Source: Vitis vinifera
Taxonomy: Eukaryota; Streptophyta; Magnoliopsida; Vitales; Vitaceae
NCBI RefSeq assembly: GCF_030704535.1
Contig: NC_081817.1
Span: forward strand, 945,001-1,009,000
Direction of reading: 5' to 3'
Length of the DNA: 64,000 nt
The position numbers and the translations under genes are program-made. Positions within the stretch are counted from its first letter, which is position 1, and every line of letters begins with the position of its first letter. The notes under the pieces are model-generated. The model worked only from the letters and a program-made list of their open reading frames with translations. It had not been told where the DNA came from and did not search any database. This document shows, in pieces, positions 23,620-35,800 of the stretch.

Positions 23620-25560
23620 GATACAAGTATACATCTTCCACCCTTTGGGTGTATAGCTTGTTACACAAACATATGCATAGAGATAACTTAAGCTTTACAG
23701 TTGTCGAGTAGTGTTGATACTAGCAATTTATGGGCACACTGTAAATATGAGACGGCGGTCTTGGGAATTGCAAATTTTCAGAAGATAGGCTGGATGCAAA
23801 CTATGGGCTATGTAAACAGACAAGGAGAAATGTTATTGTCATCTGCCTTTCAAAATTGCAAGTTGCCAATGTAGCTTCTGACCTTTTTATCTCTTTATAT
23901 GATTGTGATTTGAGTATATTCTGAAAAACATTAAATATAAGCAAATGCAGTCAAGCCTAATCAATATCACCTTGTAGTTGAAATGTCAATCGCTTTTAAT
24001 GAACCTACCCTCCAAACTAGAAAGTAAAGGAGACACAAACGTTGCTTTTAGTTCAAAAAGATAATTCATCAGACCCATTGCATTTTGCTGTCTGAACATG
24101 GGAAATACTACCCATACTAATAAAGGGATTAGCAAAAGCCCAAGGGCTTACTTCATTTTGTACCTACCATCCATTTGATATGAAAGAAATATAAGGCCAA
24201 TTTGATAATTATTTTCGAAAACGATTTTGAAAAACAACTTTTGAGAACAGTTTTTAAAAACAGTTATTTGATGTTTTGTAGAATAAAATTATGTTTGAAC
24301 CTCAAATGTTTTTAATCTGTTAATCAATTTTTATCTAATGATTTACGTATTTTCCTTCTGAAACACAATCAGCTGGATTTCTCCTTGTAATTGACTTAAT
24401 TGGGAGCAATTGTAGGCTGTGTGCAGCATTTAATTGTATCCCATGATTCCTAAAATCTGAATTCCACAGTAAATGCTGGGGAGACTGCCAATTGAGATGA
24501 ATAGGTCGTGTTGACTTTGATTGACTTGATTCTCTATCTAAAATTATATTCTCATTTTTTTTTGTTTAATTATACCAGCATCTCAAATTTAAAAAATCAA
24601 ATATTGGTTATTTGTATATTTTCTCTCAAGTTTTAATCTAGTTTGTAAATTATTTTTAAAGCTTAAATAAAAAAAATTGATTAACCCACTAGGATAGACC
24701 AATGAGGGAATATTAGGAAGTGTGGTTCAATAAATGACATAAAGTCTTGAGTTTAAATTTATCCAATATTGATTATTATAGGGCGATTAGCACCCCAAGA
24801 TTTGGGTCCTATGAAAAGTTCTAAGGACTTGGTCCGAATATGTCATTCAATTAAAATATATATATATATTGGGTCTTATGAAGAATTCTAAGGACTTGGC
24901 CAGATAATGTCATTCCCTTAAAAATATATATATGATGACAAAATTTATATATTTAAATATATTATAAAATTTTCATATAAATATACAAGTGATTGGTATA
25001 TTATTTTTTTTTTATCAAATTTTAACAAAAATATTTAATAAAATACCTTATTTAATATTTAATTATAATTTAAGAAAAAATTGTTTAAAAAAATTGGGCA
25101 TCAAATTAGGCATAAGTAAAAATATAAGGATGATTTTTTATAAGTTATCTTAAAAAATAAAATTTTTAATAATAAAATATCATTATAGAACACATTGAAC
25201 ATTCCCCTTCCTTTTTATGTATTTCGCTATATTATAAATGCATAGCCGTCGGTGTAGCAGACTTCACCAACATTGGGTGACGACAGACAAAAAACATCGG
25301 GTACTTGCACGGTTGCGTATGCATAATTTCCCTTTCTGGCTGAACCGCGGGTGAGAGGGTCCATCGGAATTAATCTTATACCGTGAAAGGAATTGGATTT
25401 TATGGGCCACTTCAAAACGACGTCGTTTCGATCAACAGATGGTCGTCGTTTTCAAATTCAGCACGCACGAATATAGCTCGAGAAATTCGCGAAAAATAAC
25501 ATAAAAATAAAAAAAACTAAAACAGGAAAAATAAAATTAAAAAAAGAGACGATTCAAAAT
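23620..25560. other. AT-rich intergenic DNA with a two-unit direct repeat
   Basis: No gene seen. Around 24190-24310 there is a hAT-MITE-like stretch rich in TTTTGAAAAAC-type blocks. At 24802-24935 a unit of about 67 bp is present twice in tandem, diverged. From about 25410 the sequence becomes the promoter of the apyrase gene. Confidence 0.4.
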
Positions 25561-26560
25561 GGCGTGAGAGTGAGAAGATCGCCATAGTCCCAGACTCTAG
25601 AGTCCACCGATCTGGTGGAGTAGGTCGCACAGTCACTGCGGTGGATCATCATCTCCGCCTCCATTGACGAGGCTTCTTGATCTGCTACGCCTACTCTTCT
25701 CCATTGATGATTACGTGAGTTGATTTGGTTCTTCGTTTTTTTTTCTTAAATTATTTTTTCGCTAATTCTTGATTGAATTTTAATAAATCGGAGATCTGGA
25801 AGTTCGGTTTTCGTTTTTTGTGATTTCATCGTAAGACAATGTGGTGATCTGTTTGGTCGCGAGAAAATCCTGAGGGGAAGAGAAAGGAAGATAGGAATTT
25901 TGCGTTCTACAATTTTGAATCAACTAGGTCTGGTAAAACTAGTTGGCGTAGTTTGAGTCCAATATCGCACTTTTTTAAGAAACCAAAACTGATTGAAATT
26001 CTATATGTATTTTTTTATTCTAGGAAAATTTGCAATGAGGTGAGAAGAAGATTTGTAATAATATTGATAATGAAAAAACCGAAAAAAATTGAACGTGCGG
26101 TCTCGTTCTGAATTGTGTGGTTGTTCGGTTGAAGATCTTATGTATAACTAAGCTTATAACTTTGGTCATAAGCTCTGTTTGTTTGGACAAAATACTTTCT
26201 GGGAAAATTTAGATTTTAGGTTTAAAGGGGAAATTTTCCTTTTTCCAACATCTAACTAAATAGCCGAGATAAATGTTTGGCTAAATTGAAGAAGCCGTAA
26301 ATGGAAAGATGTTTCCAGGGAAAAAAATTTCCTCTTAACTATTTCTGTCAGGAAAATATGAAAAACTTGAAATTGTAGGATGATACATTTTTTTTTTTAA
26401 TTTAAATGTGTTTTTTCCTTTTGTGTTTGTGTTATACAACTAATGAGTTCCTGTTATTCAATTTTGCAGTCTTTGTACTCTCAAGTAGCACCTCAGTTGA
26501 AGGATTCATTAAATTTATTGTTGTATTAGCTCCATAAAGCACCATGTTAAGAGGGGGCAT
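25560..26560 (+). promoter_or_regulatory. Spliced 5' leader of the apyrase gene
   Basis: The sequence suggests a noncoding first exon ending at 25714 (TTAC|GTGAGT) and a second leader exon from 26470 (TTTGCAG|TC) to 26560 (GGCAT|GTAAGT). The second exon contains an ATG at 26544. Which acceptor is used next (26621, 26631 or 26644) decides whether that ATG starts a short upstream ORF, an N-terminal extension, or an overlapping upstream ORF. This is a splice-signal reading without transcript data. Confidence 0.5.
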
Positions 26561-26643
26561 GTAAGTGTTTTTTCGCATATTCAGGCATCAAACCTCCAGG
26601 ATGATATTTTACTGTTCTAGTAATTGTTAGATTTTTGCATAAG

Positions 26644-29600
26644 ATGGTTTTCAGTAGAATTGCAGAAATTATTTCTGCCTCAGCTAGTCGCTTTTCAGCT
26701 CCTCAGTCTTCTACAATCCCATATGTGTCATCTGGGTTATCCCCTCAGGCAGGTTCTGGTCATGGTTTTGGTTTTCCCAGCACTGGACAGAAGAGTAATT
26801 TGCGACTCTCCTCATCCCTCCAAGATTTCTCAGCATATCGTCGACTGAATCTAGAAGAAGGTGATCTCAGCCTTGAGGCTGATAGGAGTCTAATCCTGGC
26901 AAAACAACCTCATCCCTTACAAGGAGAAAATGGTGGGTTAAGTTTTTCTAAGGAAAAGGGACTGCCAGCAAACCCATTTGTTCGGAAGAAGTGGGTGCGA
27001 GCCCTCATGGTTCTCCTGTGTCTACTGTTATTTGCTTCTCTTATATATATTGTTTCAATATACTTTTATTCTAACTGGTCTCAAGAGGCATCCAAATTCT
27101 ATGTTGTACTTGATTCTGGGAGTACTGGAACTCGAGCTTATGTATATAAAGCAAACATTGCTCACAAGAAAGATGGAAGTTTCCCCATTGTATTGAGATC
27201 ATTTGTGGAAGGTCCTAAAAAAAAACCAAGTTCACAGAGTGGGCGTGCTTATGATCGAATGGAGACGGAACCTGGACTTGATAAGTTGGTGAATAATGTA
27301 TCTGGCTTGAAAGCTGCAATAAAACCTCTTCTTCGATGGGCAGAGAAACAAATCCCCAAGCATTCACATAAGTCTACTTCTCTCTTCCTTTATGCCACAG
27401 CTGGTGTACGCAGGCTGCCGAAATCTGATTCAGACTGGCTTCTTAACAATGCACGATCCATAATGAAGGATTCGCCTTTCTTGTGCCATGAAGAATGGGT
27501 TAAGATCATCACTGGCATGGAGGAAGCTTATTTTGGATGGATAGCTCTTAACTATCACACTCGTACATTAGGGTCCTCACTGAAACAAGCAACATTTGGT
27601 GCACTTGACCTGGGCGGCTCATCATTACAGGTTACTTTTGAGAGTAGGAATCATGTGCATAATGAAACTAACCTAAGTGTGAAAATTGGAGCTGTTAACC
27701 ATCATCTAAATGCCTATTCTCTATCTGGATATGGTTTGAATGATGCCTTTGACAAGTCTGTGGTTCATCTTCTCAAGAAGCTTCCTGAAAGTGCTAATGC
27801 AGATCTACTTAATGGGAAAATAGAACTCAAGCATCCTTGCTTGCACTCTGGTTACAAAAAGCAATATGTCTGTTCTCATTGTGCTTCTCGCTTCCAAGAA
27901 GGTGGGAGCCCTCTTGTTGGAGGAAAAACCTTGGGCAAAGGAGGAAAACCAGGAATTGCCATCCGGCTTATAGGTGTACCAAAATGGGATGAATGCAATG
28001 CCCTTGCAAAAATTGCTGTAAATTTGTCAGAATGGTCGGCTCTAAGTCCAGGGCTTGATTGTGAAGTACAACCTTGTGCTCTTTCTGATAACTCACCTCG
28101 TCCTTATGGCAAGTTCTATGCAATGTCTGGCTTTTTTGTAGTGTATCGGTTTTTCAACTTGACTTCAGATGCCACGCTTGATGATGTATTGGAGAAAGGT
28201 CAAGAATTCTGTGCAAAAACCTGGGAAGTTGCAAAGAATAGTGTTGCTCCACAGCCCTTCATAGAACAATACTGCTTTAGGGCACCGTATATTGCTTTAT
28301 TATTGAGAGAGGGTTTGCATATTACGGATAACCAAGTAACTATTGGTCCTGGGAGTATTACCTGGACACTTGGGGTTGCCCTGTTGGAAGCTGGGAATTC
28401 TTTTTCAGCTAGGATTGGGCTTCCTAGATATGAAATACTCCAAATGAAGATAAATCCAGTTATTCTCTTTGTAGTTTTGGCTGTTTCATTGTTTTTTGTG
28501 TTTTGTGCATTATCATGTGTTGGCAATTGGATGCCAAGATTTTTCCGTAGGCCACATCTCCCGCTCTTTAGGCAGAACAGTGCATCTACTACATCAGTTC
28601 TAAATATATCATCTCCTTTCCGGTTCCAGGGTTGGAGTCCTATCAGTTCAGGTAAGCTCTTCTTCAACACTGGTGAGTTGTGCATAATTCTTAAGCATTG
28701 TGAAATAATACCAGTATATATTCACTACAATCCCTGAAAATCATTTCTTATTCTGTGCTTTTACTATTCTTAGCTGCTCATATATTTTTGCTCTGTCATT
28801 TCCTAGAAGGGAAAAGAAGTATGCTTAACTTCTGGATTTTGTAGCTTTCCTCCCAAGAAATCTTCTCATGCAAGAGACCAAAACACGTATAATGGAATGT
28901 TTGAAGACTGTAAAGAGAGTCCTCCCAATCTGAACAATGCAATGGGATATTAAATTTGATGCATGATAACATCCAGATCAAAGGCTTATCTTTAACATTT
29001 TAAGATCCTAATTCTTTTTATTAGCATGATGCATCTCAAGAGTTCTGTTTGAGCATCATACAAATCTCAGGAATCAATCACCTTATCCCATCCTATATCG
29101 GTTTAATAGACATCTGATAAATGCATAGATACAAGCATACAGACATGATATCCTTTTATTTACTAGACACATACATATGCACAAGCATATTTTGTGGGTG
29201 CATGATTTTGAACCAGACTATTATCATTCACAAAAATTTAAAAGCATTTGATGGGTTCATACAGCTTGTCCATAAAAAATTTAAAGATCGTTTAGATAAT
29301 AATTCTAAGCTAAATATGTTTGGCATAAAATAGGAGAATATCAGGCTCTTGCCAAAGTACTGCTGCATATAGTTTCCTTCTTCCATTGAACCTTTTAACG
29401 AATTCTTTTGCATTTCCATGAGTGAGACCTTAGTTTCTCATTACCATGTTCCACAATCCTAACACTTGTGCATTGTTTCTCATGTTCATGGAGCTTTTTG
29501 TTTCTTTTACACCTTATTTCTTGTTTATTTCATTATTCCCTTCCCATGGTCGCTATAACTATTTTGTTGTTAATTTATTTGTCCTTGTTTAACTTCTCAG

Positions 29601-29905
29601 GTGATGGAAGGGTGAAGATGCCTCTGAGTCCAACAATAGCGGGTGGCCAACACAGACCATTTGGCACAGGACATGGTTTCAGTGGCAGCAGCATCCAGCT
29701 TATGGAGTCTTCCTTATACCCGTCAACTAGCAGTGTCTCACACAGTTATTCCTCGGGCAGCTTGGGGCAGATGCAATTTGACAATAGCACCATGGGCTCC
29801 TTCTGGTCCCCTCACCGAAGTCAGATGCATCTACAGAGCAGGAGATCACAATCACGAGAAGATCTTAATTCTTCATTAGCTGAGTCACACCTGGTGAAAG
29901 TTTAG
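26644..29905 (+). CDS. APY7: Apyrase 7-like nucleoside phosphatase (GDA1/CD39 family)
   Basis: Two coding exons, 26644-28651 and 29601-29905, join in phase into 770 residues. GDA1/CD39 enzymes hydrolyse nucleoside tri- and diphosphates, often in the Golgi or at the cell surface. A long cytosolic N-terminus is followed by a membrane segment at about residues 120-142. Apyrase conserved regions follow: DSGSTGTRAYVY (from 157), YATAGVRRL (about 250), the catalytic-Glu region GMEEAYFGW (Glu near 293) and GALDLGGSSLQVTF (about 319). A second membrane segment is near residues 603-626. The Ser-rich cytosolic tail ends with SRRSQSREDL and is characteristic of the plant apyrase 7 branch, as are the start MVF and the total length. 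Intron 2 is 949 bp. The start was chosen by match to that branch. An in-frame upstream ATG at 26544 is possible with one alternative acceptor. Confidence 0.93.
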
Positions 29906-32550
29906 AGGATGCTTCTCAAGAAATTTTGGTATGATCACTTGTTTCTTCTCCAAATACAATTTTCATACAGAAAGATCAAATCAAGGTATTATTTTTTTGT
30001 ACCATAGAGAATCCATGTCCTCTGAGAAGTAGATTGACCACTTAGAGACTTGATCTTTGATTGTTTCTCTGTTACATATATTTTTCTAACATCCTTCAAA
30101 TATATTACTAGGCACTCGACTTCTTTAAGAATTATGGCTTTCTCCATGAACCTTTCCCATAATCATAAAGCCTGAACTGCTCTTATTCACTCGGAATACA
30201 TCCATTTTCTTGTGTACGAGATTGAAGCAAACACAAGGCATGTAGAAAGGAGGCCAAAAACCCTTCCCATCTTCAGTTCTCATCAGCATTGTTTCTTCTG
30301 GTGCCTCAACTTTGGACTCATAACATTTGACTACCATTATGTGGTATAGACATATAGCTGCAGCCAGTATCCCATTATTCATTAGTTGACTCTCTTCCCA
30401 AGCCACCCTCCTTTACGTCAGTATGTAATCAACCATAGTAAGCTTTCTTTCAACATTGATATCATCCTTGAGACTATAAATCTTTGAACTGTCTAACCAT
30501 CAAACAATATCTCACTTGCTGTCCTTTAAAAGCCTTAATATAAATAATCGTTCTTCAGGGTCTCATTTTAGCCTATATATGATCAATTTGCCTCAGAATA
30601 GGTTGTCTTTTTATCACGTTAATCTCCAAGCAAATTATATTGCTGAAGCAATTCCACAATGATGTTTGTGTGGACCAATCTGGAGAAATAGTGGTAGAGT
30701 AAGCAACAACTATAATTCTCACATGGAACAGGACAGCAAGATTCATATTACATTTTCTAGTTCATGTGTCTTTTACTCATCTTTTTGCCCTTTTTTTGGG
30801 GCTTTTTGAATTGGAAATTTTGCCGTACTTTGTTGCCTGTATCTGTGAATGGATCCTCTGTTCACTTTTGTGAACTGGGAAGTCTTTTCATTTGTGTAGA
30901 CCAAAGTGTTTCTCCATAAACTGTTAAATATTTTTAATTTTAGAAAACGAGTCAGTGCCTGACAGGATTGGTTCAATGGTTAGTTCTGAAACGCAAGAAG
31001 GAAATGATTAAGAGTGTGTTCGATAGTGATTTTAAGAAGTGTTTTTAGTATTTTTAATATTTGAAAATTTTTATCTTTCGAATATTAAAAATACTAAAAA
31101 TATTTCTTAAAATCACTGTCAAATACATTCTGAATATAAAGAATATAAAGGGAAATGGTTGTTTTGATGTTCGAATATCATGGAGCACAGAAAGGTAAAA
31201 AGAAATCCCAAGGATGATAAAGAGTGTGAAAAATACTAATGCTATATAATTTTTTTTAAAAATAAAATATAATTAAAATTAATTAAAAATTTATATATTT
31301 TAAAATTATTTAATCTTTAAGTATAAAAAAACTAAATGTAATGAATTTGAAAAAACATATAAAAATAATTTTGAAATTTTGAAATTTTTTTTTTTTCACT
31401 CTAATTTCTTTTTCTCACGTGTTTTTGAATCAAACATGGTATGAAAGTTTTATCTTTTCATTTCAAAGGTGTGGAATTCAGAACTTGTTCTGAAATGACT
31501 CCTTAAAACAGTTTTTTTTGTTTTTTCAAATAGAACTCAATTTCTAATTTAAAGCATGTTCCATGAATGGTTTACTAAAGTTATTTTGTTGAGATTTTGT
31601 TCCAAAAACGGTTAAGATTATTTTTTTGAAAGCAAATTTAATGAGAAAATTGTTTATCTATATTTAACATTCCAAATAAAATTTTATTTTTCAAAATGAC
31701 TTTAAAACTGCTTTAAGAATTATCTTAAAAATATTATCAATTTTTCTTTCAGAAAATCAAATAAGATGAATTTTTAAAAAGGGGATGTCGCATTATCCAT
31801 TGAAGTTAAAAACAATTCTTATGAAACACTTGCAATTAGGTTTCAATTTTGAACTACAAATAAAACCCAAATGTGAAATTGATATATTTTCAAAACTTTT
31901 ACAACTTGGAATATTCTGTAGCATATGCTTCTGTTCAATATTCCTTTTTCAATCTTATCCACTCTACCTTGAATTATAATATTTATATGCAAATTTCCGT
32001 TGAAGCCAGCCACAGAAAAGGCCATTGACATCGTACACTTGTACCCCCTTTATCTACACGTATCCGAAACTTCGAGTAGATGGGATCTTTCCTAAGAGCC
32101 CCACATGGAAGTGATGGAACAAAGGCTAAAAACGAGTTGAACCAAAAAAAAAAAAAAAAAACCCTAGAAGCTTTAATCGGTGTAGATCGGACTCTCCCAA
32201 TTGAAAGAGACAAAAAACATGATGTGACATGCATGAAAAGAGCCACCGAGCTCCAAGCACCATACCCATTGTGAGCCAAACATGAATGAAAATCATCAAA
32301 AATTACATATGGTAATGAACCAAAGGGTCCCGAGTTCAAGCCTTTCCCTAATACTTAAGTGGTATAGAGGATAGATTGGGTGATTAGAAAGGAGTTGACG
32401 GGTTTTATTTCTCTATTCAGAACAAGTAGGGGGTTCTCTGGTCGCCTTGGGGGCATAACCAATACCAATGTACACACTGCATACCATCTTTTTATTTCTA
32501 CAGTTACTCAAAATATACTATAACAGTATGTTAGAATAATGGCCGAACAC
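29906..32550. other. Intergenic DNA between apyrase and the first MINPP gene
   Basis: 3' UTR of the apyrase gene at the left, then AT-rich sequence with no convincing gene. It holds the palindromic MITE at 31011-31131 and a short box B-like motif near 32325-32342 that is too weak to call a SINE. Open frames here are short and show no family features. Confidence 0.4.
31011..31131. repeat. Near-perfect palindromic MITE
   Basis: About 121 bp in which the left half (GTGATTTTAAGAAGTGTTTT, then TAGTATTTTTAATATT) is repeated in inverted order in the right half with few mismatches around a short centre at about 31068-31080. No coding content. It would fold as one long hairpin. It is the same family as 10782-10889. 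Confidence 0.7.
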
Positions 32551-32802
32551 AATTTCGGATGCCCCATATGCGTTATGCTTCTACATCAGAACATATGGGA
32601 TTGAAGCAGCAAATTCATGTTCTGGCGGAAAAAAATTTGTCAACACGAGGGATAGGCTCAATCCAACATGGGAGTCGGCTCAATCCAATATGAGAGTCGG
32701 CTAAAAGGACGAGCTGGTTGTGGCTGAGAATCAAGTGAGGGATGCGTTACCAACAAGAAAAACGAATGTAAGAATCGTTCCTTCTTTTGTTTGAAAATCA
32801 AA

Positions 32803-35800
32803 TTATAAGTCAACTTCGAGAGACCGGGTATCATCATTCCTCTGTGAGAAGAGCCAATGGAACAGTTGTGATAACTTACTCGTTGCAGGCTTCTGCTCAG
32901 GTTTTTCCAACTTGACATTGCAGACCGCGTAGTACTCGTGCTTCATGTGAGGAGTGACTATTCTTTCCTGAAGAATGATATGGAATTTCTCAATAAGGAG
33001 CAGGCCACCACTTGCAATTTTAAAAATTAAAAGGGTTTTGGAGTTGGATGAAAGGGAGTACCTTGAAAACCTCGAACGGACACAGATCAGAATTATCACA
33101 ACCCTATTGAAAGCAACACAAAACATCAGTACCACAAGGATAAACGAGCAAAGGGTTTGCTGAAGAACATAACAAAGATAGGAATTTGGGGCAAAAGAAG
33201 AACAATTGTAACCATGTAAAAGTTGATTAGACAAAAGGTGAGAGTAAAATCTGTAAGATTCACTGACAATTGGACCATGTATGTATAAAACAGCATGGAA
33301 TTGCAAGTCTATCTTGTATGGTCTAAAAATTTCTATTTTTGCAGGTTTAAATTCTCCAACTATGAAATAATTCTATTAAAAGTAAAAATGATGATGCTGA
33401 CATTCAAAAGTTTTCAATACTTATATGGAACAAAGATAATAAACTAAATAGTAGAAAGATGAACTGTGATGAGACTCAAGAGAGAAGACATCATGACAAC
33501 TTGAAGCATGTTGTGAATTAAGGCTTACAGGCATTGGAATGGGGTGTTCATTGTGCAGTACTTGCACAAAGTACTTGCTTGAAGAGTTGGCAGGACAACT
33601 GTATAAAACCAACATGTTATTCCCAGCAAAAGGTGCCACTGTGCTGCCCCTCCAATTTCTTTTCTGGGGAGGCTTTGGAGGGTATTGCAGGGGTTCTTCT
33701 CTTTGCATTTGTTTAAATTCTGAAATATTCAGCAGTTAACACCTAAGAAGACAACATACAGCAAAGTATACAAAGAATAGTGGTGGTAGACAGCCAGTAT
33801 TTGCATGCTTATCATATATGGTTCATACACAGTTTACTAACAAAAGCACTCACCAGACTGCTCCAGAAAGAGCCCAAGAAGACATGAGAATGGAACCACA
33901 GTCTCAGCATGGGCAAACCGAAGTCTTGCCTTTTCGTAACTGCCAGGAGCATAGTTTTCTACATGCATAGAAGGCAAAGGCAACTATAATATAAGGCAGG
34001 AACAAGTATTATGTCTTTAATATAATGCATTTTGTGAAGTGATGATTCAACTAGCAAAGAAATGACATAGCTGCTGATATAATCCTAAATAGATTAAATA
34101 CCAGGAGCAAGAGGAGAATAATCTCCCAGTAACTCAGAGAGAGAATATTCTGTGAATATTTGGAGACAGCACTATAGCATTTGAAATAACAACAGCCTAC
34201 TAATTTCACAATTATACAATGCAGATGATATTAATTATTAATAGACAACATCTATGGCTCAAATCCGGAAGTTATTGATTGCCACATATTATTGGAATCT
34301 GTGAGGGCACCTGATAGTATCAGATTACAGCCCCTGCCTAGCCACCAAATTCTATGCCACCAAAGACAATTGGGAAACAGCAGTTCAATTGACTACCAAT
34401 CAAGCTGCTCCTTTGCGTCATAACCCACACTACATTTCAAACCTCCATGCAAATAGGAGGTATTGGATTGAAGGATACAACATCCAAGAGTAAAATACAC
34501 CCAAAAGCGTAGCAAAAAGATCAGATGATTTATGTTACCTTCCTTTGCTTTAATAGCTTGCTCCATGGACTGAAAAACATCTTTAAGCAATGGCACTCCC
34601 ATTTGGTAGTTTAGAGATTTACCATAACCCTTCAATATAAACAGCTCCAAATCATCTGTCCACTCCAACAAAGCAACCTAACCATGTTGATTTGGTTCCC
34701 AAGTTAGTAGCAATATAGCATGGGAAAAACAAGGGTTCTTAAACTTGCATCACTTAGCTAGTATTAGTCTTTGCAAACCAACAGACCCAACAAAAGAAAA
34801 AGGAGGCACTCATATCAGAGGCATAACATAAAAACATGTGTACCTCAGAAGGGCTGAAAAGACCACAAGCTTGATCAGTTATGTCCAGTAAGGATGCTTC
34901 CTGCCAAGTTGTAAAACATAATAACACAGTGGAGAAAAGAAAAAAAAAAAGGAAGAGAGAGAGAGAGAGAGAATAATTAACAGACATGAGAGGATAGAAT
35001 TCTTCTGTCACAAAATAAAAGGTACAAGAACGGATAGTAATCACCTGTTTGCACAAAAACCAGAGAGAAGACGTATCCTGTCTGGTAAAATTCAGCCCAT
35101 AACGCTTCCTTAATGTAGCAGTAATCTCATCAAAGATGGGTTCTTTGAGCTCATCAACAGCAGGCTCCTGACTTTTCCTAAAATCCTGCATCCATAGATC
35201 CTTCATAATTAAAACCAAAGCAATAAATGTGCATCAAAACCTGATTAAGAGCAAGCTTTAACAAATGAATCCTCAACTGCCTGCTTCAGACTACTTTGAC
35301 TTGTCAGCTATACAGATAGGTGATGGTCAACAGTCTTGAGAAGCAAACATAACCTCTATATATAATGTAAAGAAGGAAAACATTACACATGTACCTTGTA
35401 GTTTTGACAACATTCAAAAAACCTCAGCAGTATATCACTGGCACGGCTCTCACTGGTAACGGCAAAAGCTCGCTGATGCCCTGGTCCAAGACTTCCCCTT
35501 CCACTGAACAATCCCATCCCAAATGCCACAGCACTAGCTGATGCCCGAGGGACCTGTCTCATGTGAATGGAAAGAGCTATGTAACACTTCTAACAGAAAA
35601 AGGACAACAAAAAAATTAAGATTGCAGTTACTGTGACCCAATCAACCTTGATTGGCATGAGGAAGACTCAACATAGAAGGAAGAGTATAGGTATTTATGT
35701 TAACAAAATTCAATTAGCTGCCAAAACATTCACCATGGCAGTCTCCAAAATGACAGTAACATGGCAAATAGACTAATTTTTCATCATTTCTAATGTAAGT

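Noticed and set aside
30125-30406. 93-codon minus-strand frame downstream of the apyrase gene
   Set aside because: It matches no family I know and has no flanking exon signals. It lies in probable 3' UTR or intergenic DNA of average composition.
32325-32342. Box B-like motif GAGTTCAAGCC suggesting another SINE
   Set aside because: No box A at the right distance and no A-rich or T-rich end or target duplication.
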